NCBI GenBank assembly: GCA_963838385.1
Contig: CAWIRE010000001.1
Span: 2,046,001-2,110,000, forward strand
DNA from: DAHUYF01 sp963838385
GTDB lineage: Bacteria; Pseudomonadota; Alphaproteobacteria; ATCC43930; CGMCC-115725
Length of the DNA: 64,000 nucleotides
Reading direction: 5' to 3'
Shown: positions 16,548 through 26,138 of the stretch, piece after piece
Layout of the letters: each line of letters opens with the position of its first letter
How positions within the stretch are numbered: the stretch's first letter is position 1
Translations under genes and position numbers: made by a program
The notes under the pieces: generated by a model
What the model was told of the DNA's origin: nothing
Seen by the model: the letters and a program-made list of their open reading frames with translations, nothing else
Database searches by the model: none

Positions 16548-17993
16548 TTAGAACTTGAACGCCATCATCGATTCGATGCGGTTCTCGTAGCCGAAATCGC
16601 CGGCGCCGCCGGCGATCGAGGCGTTGGTCTTGCGCTTGGCCCAGTCGAATTCGACGCCGACATCGACCTGCGGCACCGGGCTCCAGAGCAGGTTGCCGGT
16701 CGCCTGGAGGTGGTACTTGTCCAAGCCGTTGAGGGCCGCGGCGCTGGTGATGATGTTGGTGGCGCTGTACAGCCGCGCATAGCCGAGATCGGCCGTCGAG
16801 CGGAGCTGGCTGGTCCACCAATGGGTGTAGGAGGTATTGGCACCTATCGACCACGGCACCGCGACCGCCGTCGTCGTCGTGCCGGCGATCTGGCCGACAT
16901 CGAGGCCGCCGATATTGATGAAGTCGCTGTCGTAATGGCCGATGCCCCGGCCGCCCATGACGATGGCCTTCCAGGTGTCCTTGCCGAAGGTGTTCAGATG
17001 GCCGGAGAGCTGCCCGCCATAGCCGTAGCCCTGGACGCGCGGCACGGTCGTGCTGGCGTTCTGCGGCGGCGCCGTGATTTGCATGTCGCGGAACAGGCCC
17101 GTCGCAGCGACATGCCCCCAGGCCTGGTCGAGACGCGCGCGGACGAGGAAATCGGGCACGTGATCGACGCCGTTGAGCGATTCCGTGGTGAACGAGTTCG
17201 TCGCCGCGCCGACGCCGGCGGCGAAGCCGGCATAGGTATTGGTGACGGCAACATTCGAATAGCCTTCGGCCTCGGGATTCTCGACGGTGGCGGCGAGGCT
17301 GAAGCCGTTGGCGCCGGCATAGGTGTAGCGGAGCTGCACGTCCCGGTTGCTCAAGATGTTCATGGTGCCGGCGGTCGGGCTGGGATCGACCGTCTCAGGC
17401 ATCGAATCGCCATCGAACCAGAGCGAGGTCATCTGACCGGCGAGGACCGGGCCGAGGGTGCCATAGGCCAGCACCAGCCGCGCCGCCTCGGGGTTGGCGG
17501 TGTTCTGGAAGGACGAGATCGTGCTGCCCGGATTCTGGCGGCCGTAGAAGTCCACCATCACGAAGGTCTCGAGCTCGCCATAGGAGGTCGGCGTGCGGGC
17601 ATCGAAATTGAAGTTGGATTGCCGCGGGTTGAGCTCGACAGCGCCATGCAGCTGATGCGCCGGCGTGCCCTCGAGCGGGACGAACTCGATCGCCGTGGTG
17701 TCCGGCGTCGATTCCGTGAGCGTCGAGGCGTTCGCCGGCGGGGCGGACATATCGTAGATCAGCGCCATCTTGGCGAGGCCGCCGATCTTGATCGAGGTGT
17801 TCGTGCCCGGAACCAGGAACGAACCTGGGAAGGAGCCGCCGCCCGGGGCCGCCGGCGCGCCGGCCTCGTCTGCCGACGGGCCGTAGGGGTTCGCCGGTTG
17901 CGCCTGGCTGAGCGAGGTGCTCGCCAGCAGAACGCCCACGGCGGCGAACGTGCCGAGTGATGCCGCTATCTTGAGATCCTTACGTACCGTCAT
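16548..17993 (-). CDS. Outer-membrane porin, DcaP-like
   Basis: A 481-residue secreted beta-barrel. The signal peptide (about 1-31, ending LSQAQ) is followed by alternating amphipathic strands and the C-terminal phenylalanine (MMAFKF) typical of outer-membrane proteins. The segment IKIGGLAKMALIYDM and the later NFNFDARTPTSYGELETFV match DcaP-type trimeric porins for carboxylated or aromatic solutes. It has its own long upstream region and a strong terminator, so it is probably monocistronic. Substrate unknown. Confidence 0.85.
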   Translation of the reverse strand: MTVRKDLKIAASLGTFAAVGVLLASTSLSQAQPANPYGPSADEAGAPAAPGGGSFPGSFLVPGTNTSIKIGGLAKMALIYDMSAPPANASTLTESTPDTTAIEFVPLEGTPAHQLHGAVELNPRQSNFNFDARTPTSYGELETFVMVDFYGRQNPGSTISSFQNTANPEAARLVLAYGTLGPVLAGQMTSLWFDGDSMPETVDPSPTAGTMNILSNRDVQLRYTYAGANGFSLAATVENPEAEGYSNVAVTNTYAGFAAGVGAATNSFTTESLNGVDHVPDFLVRARLDQAWGHVAATGLFRDMQITAPPQNASTTVPRVQGYGYGGQLSGHLNTFGKDTWKAIVMGGRGIGHYDSDFINIGGLDVGQIAGTTTTAVAVPWSIGANTSYTHWWTSQLRSTADLGYARLYSATNIITSAAALNGLDKYHLQATGNLLWSPVPQVDVGVEFDWAKRKTNASIAGGAGDFGYENRIESMMAFKF

Positions 17994-18504
17994 TGAGAGC
18001 CCCCAAAAAATGGATGCAGTCCGCTATCGGAGAGAGACCCTATCTCTCCGTGATTTCGTCCCTCGCACGAAAGCTGGTGACCGACCTGTTGCCGGACGCG
18101 CGCATCGTTACCCCTCCCTCCCCATTCCGTTATCAGCTGCGCATGTCGTTCCAGCCCCGTGTCGCGCTGCGCAATCTCGCGGCGCTCACGCGTGTCCAAG
18201 TGAGACATGCACGAGCTGCCACTACTTTCAGGTAAATCGGAACGGATGACGCTGAAAAGTCGTAAAGCTATCGGGCGCGCTGAATTTAATCTACGATAGA
18301 TGAACGATTTGTTATCAAACTATGCAAATCGTCTTCAGGCATGCATTATCTGGGCGTAGGTATACGGAATATCGGGCCAAAGGAGACCGGCCGAGCCGTC
18401 CGGTCACGGCTTGCCGCCGGCATCTTGCGCCGCGGTCCCCAGGCGGCGCCGACCAGCGGCGCATGACGGCGCGCGGCGGGATCAAGCGCGCGGCGCGAGT
18501 CGCG
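17994..18504. other. Intergenic region upstream of the porin
   Basis: About 510 bp without a supported gene. The part at 18209-18345 is visibly richer in A+T (TTTAATCTACGATAGATGAAC, TTGTTATCAAACTATGCAAA) than the rest of the window and is the likely place for the porin promoter and regulator sites. A short open frame at 17990-18208 on the minus strand lacks protein-like composition. Confidence 0.4.
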
Positions 18505-20046
18505 CTATTTGGCCGGGTCGTCGGGCTCCAGCACCCGGCGGAAGGCGGCGATCAGCGCCGGCTGCGGGGCGCGGATCGGCGGGACCGCCTGATAGTGCTC
18601 CCAGCCGCCGCCGAGGCCGCGATACAGCGCGACGAACTGCTCGCCCGCCTGCTGCTCGGCCAGCGCGTACTGGCTCTCGAGGGAATACTCCTGCTCCTCG
18701 GAAGAGAGCACATAGAGAAAGTCGGTCAGGCCGCGGTCATAACGCTGGGAGGCCAGCGTGACCGAGCGCTGGCTGGCCTCCAGCGCGGCGCTCAGCCGGC
18801 TCAGCCGGTCCTGCTGGGCGGTGTAGCCGGTGATAGCGGTGTCGACCTCCTGCACCGCGAAGAGAACGTCCTGCTTGTACTGGACCAGACGCTCATGGGT
18901 CTGCAGATCGGCGATGTCGACCAGCGCGTCGAGGGTGCCGAAATCGAGCAGCGGCCAATAGGCTCCCGGGCCGAAATTCCAGATCCCTGTCGAGGGCAGC
19001 TGGCTGTGGCTCTCGGCCTGGTAACCGACGCCGGCGCCGAGGCTGAGATGCGGGAAGAGGGCGGCGGTGGCGACGCCGATCCGCGCGGTGGCCGAGGCGA
19101 GCTGTCGCTCCGCCTCCCTGACATCGGGGCGGCGGCGCAGCAGGTCGAGCGGCAGGCCGGGCGCGATCGCCGCCGGCAGTTGCGGGACCATCGCGGGCTT
19201 GGCCAGCTCCGCGACGATGTCCTGGGGATAGCGGCCGAGCAGCACGGCGATGGTGAACTGCGCGGCGCTGACCTGCGCCGCCAGCGGCGCCTCCTGCGCC
19301 TGGAGCGTCGCCAATTCGGTCTCGGCCAGCGTGACGTCGAGCTCGTTGGTGAGACCGCGGGCGAAGCGTGTCTTCGCCACGTCGACCGTGCGCGCCGCGG
19401 TGATGATGTTCTGCCGCAACACCGCGAGCTGGGTCTGCAGCCCGCGCAGGTCGATATAGGCGCGGGCGACGTCGGAGACCACGGCGATCAGCACCGAATT
19501 GCGCGCCGCGGCCGCCGCCTGGGCGTCGGCGTGAAGCGCTTCGATCTCGCGGCGGTACTGGCCGAAGATGTCGATCTGCCACTCGGCGTCGAAGCCCACC
19601 ACCGAGCCGATGCCGTGCGACAAGCCGTGAGTGTTGTCGGCCTCGCCGAGCCCGGGCGGCAGGCGGCCGCGCGAGAGATCCCTGCCGGTGCCGAGGCCGC
19701 CGGCGCCGACCGCCGAGAGTTCCGGCAGCGCCTCGCCCAGCACCACCGCCTCCTGCGTGCGCGCCTCCTGCAGGCGGGTGAGCGCGATCTCGATGTCGAG
19801 ATTGGAAGCGATGGCGCGGTCGACCAGGGAGTCGAGCTCCTTGTCTCCGAGCGAGCGCCACCAGCTTTGCAGATCGACCGGCGGCGGGTCGGTGGGCTTG
19901 GCCGCCGGCGCCGCCCCTTGGGTCGATGCCGGCGCCGCGAAATGCGCCGGCGTCGCGATCTCCGGCGCATGATAGTCCGGCCCCAGCATGCAGGCGGACA
20001 AACCTGCGGCGGCCGCGGCCACCATCCCGCAATTCCTCAGCCTCAC
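18505..20046 (-). CDS. NodT-family outer-membrane efflux lipoprotein (RND/MFS outer membrane factor)
   Basis: A 513-residue TolC-superfamily protein. The lipoprotein signal ends in LSAC (acylated Cys about residue 19). Two OEP repeats cover about 60-250 and 275-470 (ALTRLQEARTQEAVVLGEAL, LPLDLLRRRPDVREAERQLA). It would form the outer-membrane exit duct of a tripartite pump or adhere to a type I system. No pump or membrane-fusion gene lies next to it, so it is an orphan factor in this window. Full length and intact. Confidence 0.92.
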   Translation of the reverse strand: MRLRNCGMVAAAAAGLSACMLGPDYHAPEIATPAHFAAPASTQGAAPAAKPTDPPPVDLQSWWRSLGDKELDSLVDRAIASNLDIEIALTRLQEARTQEAVVLGEALPELSAVGAGGLGTGRDLSRGRLPPGLGEADNTHGLSHGIGSVVGFDAEWQIDIFGQYRREIEALHADAQAAAAARNSVLIAVVSDVARAYIDLRGLQTQLAVLRQNIITAARTVDVAKTRFARGLTNELDVTLAETELATLQAQEAPLAAQVSAAQFTIAVLLGRYPQDIVAELAKPAMVPQLPAAIAPGLPLDLLRRRPDVREAERQLASATARIGVATAALFPHLSLGAGVGYQAESHSQLPSTGIWNFGPGAYWPLLDFGTLDALVDIADLQTHERLVQYKQDVLFAVQEVDTAITGYTAQQDRLSRLSAALEASQRSVTLASQRYDRGLTDFLYVLSSEEQEYSLESQYALAEQQAGEQFVALYRGLGGGWEHYQAVPPIRAPQPALIAAFRRVLEPDDPAK

Positions 20047-20539
20047 GACGAACCTCTTGGTCAGCAGGATGCCTCCTTGCGCGCCGCCGCGGCCGGAGGG
20101 CGGCGCGACGCCTGATCGGCGCGGCGCGGCATCCGCCTATGCGTCCCGTCGACGCGCCGCGCACCGCCAGCGGCACAACCACGGCGCGATCCGGGCCGAA
20201 TGAGGGAAGCCGCGAAGAGGCTAGAGGACAATCGCCACCGGTGCCACCTCGGCGAGCCCCGGCCGCGATGCGCAAGCGCCGCACACAACAGGCTGAGGGT
20301 CAGGCTCGGGCTCATCCGGTGCTTACTCGCGGGCGGTTCAGCGGCGGCGGCACAATAGGAAGGGCGGCGCCATGTGACCAGACGCGAGCGGCCGGAATCG
20401 AGGGCCTTACGCCTAATTTACGGCCTCCCGCCTAAACTGCGCTTTACGTCGGGCGCCGCCGCGGCGCCGTTCCGCCGCCCGCCGGGCGTCTTCATGAATT
20501 GAAATTCATCATTCATTCGTTAAATTAGGCGCGAGCGCC
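20047..20539. other. Intergenic region between NodT gene and beta-barrel gene
   Basis: About 490 bp with no credible gene. The right third (about 20395-20539) becomes A+T-richer, with GGCCTTACGCCTAATTTACGG and GCCTCCCGCCTAAACTGCGC carrying two spaced GCCTAA motifs, and ATTGAAATTCATCATTCATTC. This is probably regulatory DNA for the gene at 20647. Confidence 0.4.
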
Positions 20540-20556
20540 ATATTTTGTGGAATATA
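20540..20556. promoter_or_regulatory. Putative operator half 1 (ATATTTTGTGGAATATA)
   Basis: A near-palindromic A+T-rich site followed by GCG. It shares the pattern TATTTTG-N2-[A/G]AATATAGCG with the perfect palindrome at 20604. The two centres are about 64 bp apart, close to six helical turns, as for cooperative binding of a repressor or activator. Confidence 0.55.
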
Positions 20557-20603
20557 GCGCGGCGTTCGCGGCGCCGGCGCATTGCTCCGACCCGGCGCAT
20601 CGG

Positions 20604-20621
20604 TATATTTTGCAAAATATA
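20604..20621. promoter_or_regulatory. Putative operator half 2: perfect 18-bp palindrome
   Basis: TATATTTTGCAAAATATA is perfectly self-complementary and followed by GCG, as is the site at 20540. It ends 25 bp before the GTG start of the beta-barrel gene, so binding there would block transcription or translation initiation. Such an A+T-rich perfect palindrome is conspicuous in this very GC-rich sequence. Confidence 0.6.
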
Positions 20622-20646
20622 GCGTAAGTCCTTGACGGAGGAGCAT

Positions 20647-21555
20647 GTGAGGGGGAACCGGTGGACGAAATGGCAGCGTGTCGCATCGGCCGCGGCATTG
20701 GGCGCGGTGGTGACGCTGGGCTCGGCGCCGAGCCGCGCCGATGACACGGGCGGCGGCACTCCACCCGCCAGCAACAGCCAGGACTGGATCTCGTCCTGGT
20801 TCAACATGGTGTCGCGCACCCAGGCGGAGCAGCCGCACTGGATGACGCCGCTGGTCACGGTGACGCCGCGGCTCGAGCAAGAGTTCCGCTATGACCAGTA
20901 TTTCGAGACGACGGCGACCAACAAATCACTCACCAACTACGGCGTAGGCAAGGGGCTCGAGCTCATTCCGAGTGAAAACGTCGAAGTGATTCTCGGCATT
21001 CCGGCCTATGAGCAGCGCGACACCCAGCCACCGGTCAACGCCTTCGGCGACTGGCCGGCCCTGCTGGTCAAGTATCGCTGGCTCAGCGCCAATGAGGAGC
21101 ACGGCAACTACATCCTCAGCACGTTCCTGCAGTTCAGCGCGCCGACCGGCGCGGCCGCCTTCACCAACAACGCCTACATCGTGCAGCCGACCATCGCGGC
21201 GGGCAAAGGCTGGGGCATCTTCGACCTCCAGGCGACGCTGAGCGCGCAATTCCCGGTCGGCGGCCACACCACCGTCGAGAACAACTTCGGCTATCCGGTG
21301 CTGACCAATGTCTCGGCGCAGGTCCATCTCTGGGACGTGATGTGGCCTGAGGTCGAGCTCAACGACACCTGGTGGCCGGACGGCAGCAAGGAGGGCAAGA
21401 ACCAGCTCTTCGTCACCCCGGGCGTGATCTTCGGCCGCTTTCCGATCTACAAGCGGCTGAAGCTGGCGGTCGGCATGGGCTATCAGTTTTCCGTGTCGCC
21501 CGAGACGCCCGCCTACAAGAACAACGTCATCCTGACGGTCCGCACGCCGTTCTAG
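20647..21555 (+). CDS. Outer-membrane beta-barrel protein (transporter/phenol-MetA-like)
   Basis: About 302 residues. The GTG at 20647 is chosen because GGAGGAG precedes it; TTG at 20632 is the upstream alternative. A signal peptide ends around APSRA, followed by a barrel with WMTPLVTVTPRLEQEFRYDQ, LVKYRWLSANEEHGNYILS and the C-terminal VILTVRTPF whose last Phe is an outer-membrane sorting signal. This resembles the PF13557-like 'transporter' barrels. Its promoter carries two A+T-rich palindromes, so expression is probably switched. Solute unknown. Confidence 0.75.
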   Translation: MRGNRWTKWQRVASAAALGAVVTLGSAPSRADDTGGGTPPASNSQDWISSWFNMVSRTQAEQPHWMTPLVTVTPRLEQEFRYDQYFETTATNKSLTNYGVGKGLELIPSENVEVILGIPAYEQRDTQPPVNAFGDWPALLVKYRWLSANEEHGNYILSTFLQFSAPTGAAAFTNNAYIVQPTIAAGKGWGIFDLQATLSAQFPVGGHTTVENNFGYPVLTNVSAQVHLWDVMWPEVELNDTWWPDGSKEGKNQLFVTPGVIFGRFPIYKRLKLAVGMGYQFSVSPETPAYKNNVILTVRTPF

Positions 21556-21560
21556 GCGGC

Positions 21561-21929
21561 TCAGCGGCCGTCCGGGGCCGCGGCGGATTGCCGGCCAGGA
21601 CCAGGGCCGGCAACCAGCGGCGGCGCGATGACCGCAGGACCGGCGGCCGGCTTGCCGCTCCCCGCGGCAGGCCGGTCGGGCGGGGCGCCGAAGGCGGGCG
21701 TGCGCCGCGGCGCGAATTCCTCCTCGATCTCCTGCGGTTCTGCCGGGTGGAGCGGCACGTAGATGCGCGGCCCCGTCGTCGCCTCTCGGGTCTCGCCCGC
21801 GGGCGGCGCGTCGAACGCCCCGGCCGGCTGAGCGGGCACCGCATCATCCGCACGGGTGGCGGCACCGGCAAGCCACAAGGCGGCCAGGGCCCAGATCGGA
21901 AGAAGCCCGCGGCGTAGCGTCTCGGACAT
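21561..21929 (-). CDS. Secreted Pro/Ala-rich hypothetical protein (122 aa)
   Basis: Starts MSETLRRGLLPIWALAALWL, with a hydrophobic signal peptide ending about AATRADD. The mature part is a low-complexity Pro/Ala/Gly-rich chain with an acidic segment (EPQEIEEEFAP). No domain is recognised. It converges with the beta-barrel gene, 5 bp apart. The upstream in-frame extension to 22010 is Arg-rich and unlikely. Confidence 0.55.
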   Translation of the reverse strand: MSETLRRGLLPIWALAALWLAGAATRADDAVPAQPAGAFDAPPAGETREATTGPRIYVPLHPAEPQEIEEEFAPRRTPAFGAPPDRPAAGSGKPAAGPAVIAPPLVAGPGPGRQSAAAPDGR

Positions 21930-22370
21930 CGCTGTGCGTCCTCGTGTCCCGCGCCGCCGACGCGCGAGGCGCCTGGCCCCACGCCAGGGCAGCGCTCGGA
22001 CACGCTCCATCGAAAGAATAGCATGAACCCCCCGCCACCTCCCGGCAATCGGAACCGCGCTTCACCGCATCGTGAATGGCGGAAAGTTCATCGAGGGCGG
22101 GGTGAATCGGAACAACGCGGGCCGTTCTCTGGAGAAAATCCCTTATTCGGTGAAGCGGCGCCACCCGGTGAGCCAAGAAGATCATTGCTAATAGGGAGTT
22201 AAGCGGAAGAAACGCGTCGGTAACGTCATGATGCAAATGAGCAACAGATAAAAACAAAATCCCTACTGTAGTCTTTCTGTCATGAACGAAAATTAGGATC
22301 GGCGCGGACGCAAGGCCGAGAGGGTTTTGCGTGGGGGCGAGCCTGCTCGCGTCAGACAAGAGGATTATCC
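21930..22370. other. Intergenic region upstream of the second DcaP-like porin
   Basis: About 440 bp without a gene. From about 22170 to 22295 it is relatively A+T-rich (GATCATTGCTAATAGGGAG, AACAGATAAAAACAAAATCC), as expected of a porin promoter. An AAGAGGA ribosome site precedes the ATG at 22371. No clear operator was recognised. Confidence 0.4.
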
Positions 22371-23880
22371 ATGTCGTACAAGCAATCGCTATGTTATGGC
22401 GCCGCCATCGGCGCCCTGCTCGGCGCGGCGCTGCTGGCGCCCGGCCAGGCCGCCGCGCAGAGCAACCAGGACCTCAGCCTTCAGGTCGACCAGCTTCGCC
22501 AGCAGGTGCAGCAGCTGCAGCAGCAGCTGCAGAACGCTCCGCCTCCCGCCGCCGGCCCGGTGGCGCCCGGCTCGGAGGTCTCCCAGACCAACGGCGCGGC
22601 GCCGTTGCCCAGAGGCGCGGTCCAGCTCGGCGGGGTCCGGCTGCAGCTCGGGGGCTTCATCGAATCCGCGGGCATCTGGCGCTCGCGCAACGAAGTGTCG
22701 GATGTCGGCTCGGACTACAATACCGGCATCCCGTTCAACAGCTCCGTGCAGGCGCATCAGAACGAGTTCCGTAAATCCGCCCGCCAGTCGCGCATCGCCG
22801 GCCTCGCCACGGGCAACGTCAACGACGACACGCATCTGGCGGCCTATTTCGAGACCGACTTCCTGTCGGCCGCGGCGACCTCGAACTCGCGCGAGAGCAA
22901 CAGCTACTCGCTGCGCGTCCGGCACGCCTACATCACGCTGGATGAGGATGGCTGGGGCCTGCACATCCTCGCGGGCCAGTCCTGGAGCCTGCTCACCACC
23001 AACACCGCGGGCATCATCCCGCGCCAAGAGCAGGTGCCGCTGACGATCGACGCACAGTACGTCGTGGGCTTCAACTGGAAGCGCCAGGCGCAGGTGCGCA
23101 TCGTCAAGAACTGGGGCAATCTCTGGGCCGGCGTGTCGTTCGAGAACCCCGAGTTCAACACCGCGAGCACCACGCCCAGCGGCGTCAACGTCAACAACTC
23201 CGGCGATGCCGGCGGTCTCGAGAACAACTCGACCACCTATAGCAACAACTTCATGCCCGACATCGTCGGCAAGGTCGCGATCGATCCGGGCTGGGGTCAT
23301 TACGAGCTGAAAAGCATCGTGCGCGGCTTCAGCAGCACCCTCGCCGGCACCACCGGCCGGGCGCTGGGTTATGCCGGCGGCGCCGCCGCGACCATGCCGA
23401 TCGTGCCGAAATTCGTCGACCTGCAGCTCAGCGGGCTCGCCGGCTACGGCATCGGCACCTATGGCTCGGGCCAGCTTCCCGAACGTCGCCTTCAACCGCA
23501 ACAACGTGGTGGTGGCGGTCCCCGAGGTGCAGGGGCTGGTCGGCCTGATCTCCCATCCCTGGGTCGGCAACGACCTCTATCTCTATGGCGGCTGGGAGCA
23601 TGCCGACCGCGCCGGCGCACCGACCACCTCGGGCTATGGCTCGGGCAGCCTGGTCCGTCGGGCTGCAATACGCTGGGCGCGAGCTGCGCGGCGGAAACGC
23701 AGGACCTGAAGCAGGCGGTGATCGGCACCTGGCAGAACGTCTACAAGGGCAATTTCGGCCGCTTCGTGGTCGGTCTGCAAGGCACCTATGATAGAGCGCG
23801 ACGCGTTCAGCGGCGTCGGCGGTTCGCCGACCACCAACGAGACCATCGTGATGACCTCGATCCGCTACTATCCGTTCTGA
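22371..23880 (+). pseudogene. DcaP-family outer-membrane porin, three apparent frameshifts
   Basis: The first 370 residues are in one frame: signal peptide to about AAAQS, a short coiled coil (DLSLQVDQLRQQVQQLQQQL), then the barrel (VQLGGVRLQLGGFIESAGIW, LRVRHAYITLDEDGWGLHIL). At about 23470-23480 the sense passes to another frame (FPNVAFNRNNVVVAVPEVQG, LISHPWVGNDLYLYGGWEHA). At about 23640-23690 it returns (LKQAVIGTWQNVYKGNFGRF), and at about 23790 it shifts again to end MTSIRYYPF at 23880. With corrections it is a normal DcaP-like porin of about 500 residues with terminal Phe. The small shifts in a preserved gene suggest sequencing error. Confidence 0.8.
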
Positions 23881-23912
23881 GGATCGCGTAGCACCGCGCG
23901 CAGGGGCGATGC

Positions 23913-24737
23913 TCAACCCGGTGGCTGGACCTGGTCCAGCCATTCGGCGAGACAGCGCTGCCCCTGCGCCGCGGTGACCCGCGCAAAGCGCGCGGTATCG
24001 GCTCTGAGCCGGGTGATCGACAATCCCGGCACCGCCGCCAGCTCCGGCGCCCGGCTGATCAGCCAGCGCTCGAACTTCTTGGCCACCCCCTCGACGTGGA
24101 ACTGCAGCGCCAGCGCGTTGCTGCCATAGGCGAAGGCTTCGTCGGGGCAGGCCTCGGTCGAGGCCAGGCGCTGCGCGCCGCTGGGCAGCTCGAAGACATC
24201 GGAATGCCAATGCAGCACCGGGCCGAGGAGATGGCGCAGCGGGCTCGCCATCCCCGCCGGCGTCAGGCTCAGCGGCGCCCAGCCGATGCGGCAGGCGGGG
24301 CCGGGAGAGACCCGGGCGCCCAGCGCCCGCGCCATGAGATGGGCGCCGAGGCCGACGCCGAGGCAAGGCCGGCCCGAGGCGAGCCGCGTCTCGATCAGCG
24401 AGATCTCCTTCTTGAGGAAGGGATACTTGTCGATGTCGTAGGCGTGGAGCGGTCCGCCCAGCACCAGCAGCAGCTCCGCCTGGCGCAGATCGAGCGCGCC
24501 GAGATCGCCGCCGCCGATGTCGAAATAGCGCACGCGGAAGCCGCGCGCGCGCAGCATCTCCTCGAAGGCGCCGAGATCCTGGTAATGGACGTGACGCAGC
24601 GCGAGCGCGGTGTGCGCCGCGGCGGCGCGCTTGTCGCCGTGATCGCCGGCCGGGCGAGGCCGCTGCGACGGCGCGACGACATCGGCGCTGTCGGCCGAGA
24701 CGGGCCGGGCGTCGAGATCCGGCATGCGGATGCTCAT
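23913..24737 (-). CDS. Class I glutamine amidotransferase-like protein lacking the catalytic cysteine
   Basis: A 274-residue GATase-fold protein with an unusual 40-residue N-terminal extension. The oxyanion strand LLVLGGPLHAYD and the distal His/Glu (LALQFHVEGV) are in place. The nucleophile elbow, normally G-[IV]-C-x-G, reads CLGVGLGAHLMA: Gly at residue 129 (codon at 24351-24353) replaces the cysteine. As written it cannot hydrolyse glutamine by the normal route. It may be a pseudo-enzyme, or one base (GGC for TGC) is wrong. It resembles stand-alone GuaA-like amidotransferases. It is convergent with the porin and not in an obvious operon. Confidence 0.75.
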   Translation of the reverse strand: MSIRMPDLDARPVSADSADVVAPSQRPRPAGDHGDKRAAAAHTALALRHVHYQDLGAFEEMLRARGFRVRYFDIGGGDLGALDLRQAELLLVLGGPLHAYDIDKYPFLKKEISLIETRLASGRPCLGVGLGAHLMARALGARVSPGPACRIGWAPLSLTPAGMASPLRHLLGPVLHWHSDVFELPSGAQRLASTEACPDEAFAYGSNALALQFHVEGVAKKFERWLISRAPELAAVPGLSITRLRADTARFARVTAAQGQRCLAEWLDQVQPPG

Positions 24738-25205
24738 CGGTCACCTCGAGCCTGTTCTATCGTCCGTCCCCTTCCGGCCGCGTCGCCGCGCGAGCCCAGG
24801 ATACCAAGGAAGGGAGGCGAGAGAAACACCGGCGGCCTGCCATGATCGCGGGCGCGACGGGAACGCGAAACAGCGGCAATCGATAGACAGGCAGGCTGGC
24901 CGCGGTCTCCGCCTGCAGCCCGAAGAGAGCCTTGGCGCAACAGGTGCTCGTCCTTGTGCCATTGCGATCGACGATCGCGCCGATGACCGTGTCGTTGGCG
25001 ACATGCTCCGCCCGCCGACGCGCCGACAGTAGCTTCATGACAGATCGGCGAACAGCGCAGACTGGCAGATGACAGGGTTTTTATAGCCTGCGCGCTGACG
25101 CCGGGACGCAGCCTGCCGGCTCTAGACGCGCGTGGACGGCGCGGGCGAGGTCGCGCCGTTGCGCCGCGGCGCCGGGGGCGGGATCCCGGCGCCGCGGCCC
25201 CGCCA
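24738..25205. other. Intergenic region, about 470 bp
   Basis: A 93-codon minus-strand frame (24757-25038, MKLLSARRRAEHVANDTVIG) has a start but no recognised homologue and poor C-terminal composition, so it is not called. Around 25160-25200 there is a GC-rich inverted segment (GCGCCGCGGCGCCGGGGGCG). Nothing else is supported. Confidence 0.35.
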
Positions 25206-26138
25206 TCACAGCGGGAAGGAAACGGCGAAGTGGAAGAACGAGCTGTTGAAGCCGTTCTCGGCGTACACGCCGTCGAGATATGTCCCCGTGATGGTGGCCG
25301 GACCGAAATTGTAGGAGGCGGTCGGCCCGAGCAGCACACGCTCCAGCTTGTTGCCGTTGCCGTTCACCGCCGCGCCGCCGACGGTATCGTTGGTGAATTG
25401 CTGGGTGAAGTTGCCGCCGGCGCCCACCGTCCAATGGCCGAGGGTCTTGGTCACGGTGTAGTCGAGATAGAAGATGTCGCCCGACTGGTAGGAGGTCGTA
25501 TTGTTCTCGGTGTTGACGTCGACCAGGGCATGCAGCGTCAGGTCCCAGCCCGATTTGAGGTAGCTGACCGCCGCGCCCGGCTCGAAGGTCCAGAAATTGT
25601 TGGCGATGCTCGCCGTCGCGGTGGTCTGGCCGCCGGTGGCCGAGGCCTGGTGCGAGTAGTAGCCGTCCGGCAGGTAGATGCCGAGGCCGGTGCTGACGAA
25701 GAAGCCGTTATGCAAATTCCAGGACAGGTTGACCGGCGAGATGATGGTGTTGAACAAGCCGTTCGAGATCGTCGCCCGGCCGCCGGCGCCGGGGACGTCC
25801 AGGCCCTGGAAGGTGTAGGGCTGGACGATGGCCGCGCCGAATTGCGCGCCCAGCACCTCGAAGTCCGGGACCCACAGGAGCGACGGGATGTCGAGGTCGG
25901 CCCAGACATTGCCGGCCGTCGAATTGCCGCTGTTGTTCTTGAGCCCGCCATCGACGAAGACGTTGTCGTTGGAGAAATAGAAGCCGGGCCCCGGCAGCGC
26001 GCCGGCGGCGGAGCCGACCGACAATCCCGGCACATAGGGCGTATTTCCTTCGACCGCCTCGGCCGAGCCGGCGGCGAACGTCAAAGCGCCGGCGAGCAGG
26101 CACAGCCTCGCCGCCTTGACGGCATGCGTCGTCTTCAT
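25206..26138 (-). CDS. Outer-membrane SphA/phenol-MetA-type transporter barrel
   Basis: About 310 residues. MKTTHAVKAARLCLLAGALT starts a clear signal peptide ending SAEA; two in-frame starts lie just upstream (26147, 26159), with AAGGA between them. The mature part is a beta-barrel of the PF13557 type: LPGPGFYFSNDNVFVDGGL, GFFVSTGLGIYLPDGYYSHQ, WTFEPGAAVSYLKSGWDL and the C-terminal FFHFAVSFPL. These proteins are found with aromatic or hydrophobic-compound degradation genes and are thought to aid uptake. No such pathway gene is adjacent. Confidence 0.78.
   Translation of the reverse strand: MKTTHAVKAARLCLLAGALTFAAGSAEAVEGNTPYVPGLSVGSAAGALPGPGFYFSNDNVFVDGGLKNNSGNSTAGNVWADLDIPSLLWVPDFEVLGAQFGAAIVQPYTFQGLDVPGAGGRATISNGLFNTIISPVNLSWNLHNGFFVSTGLGIYLPDGYYSHQASATGGQTTATASIANNFWTFEPGAAVSYLKSGWDLTLHALVDVNTENNTTSYQSGDIFYLDYTVTKTLGHWTVGAGGNFTQQFTNDTVGGAAVNGNGNKLERVLLGPTASYNFGPATITGTYLDGVYAENGFNSSFFHFAVSFPL

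Noticed and set aside
24757..25038. A 93-codon minus-strand frame starting MKLLSARRRAEHV
   Set aside because: No recognised family and a weak C-terminal half; not enough to call a gene.
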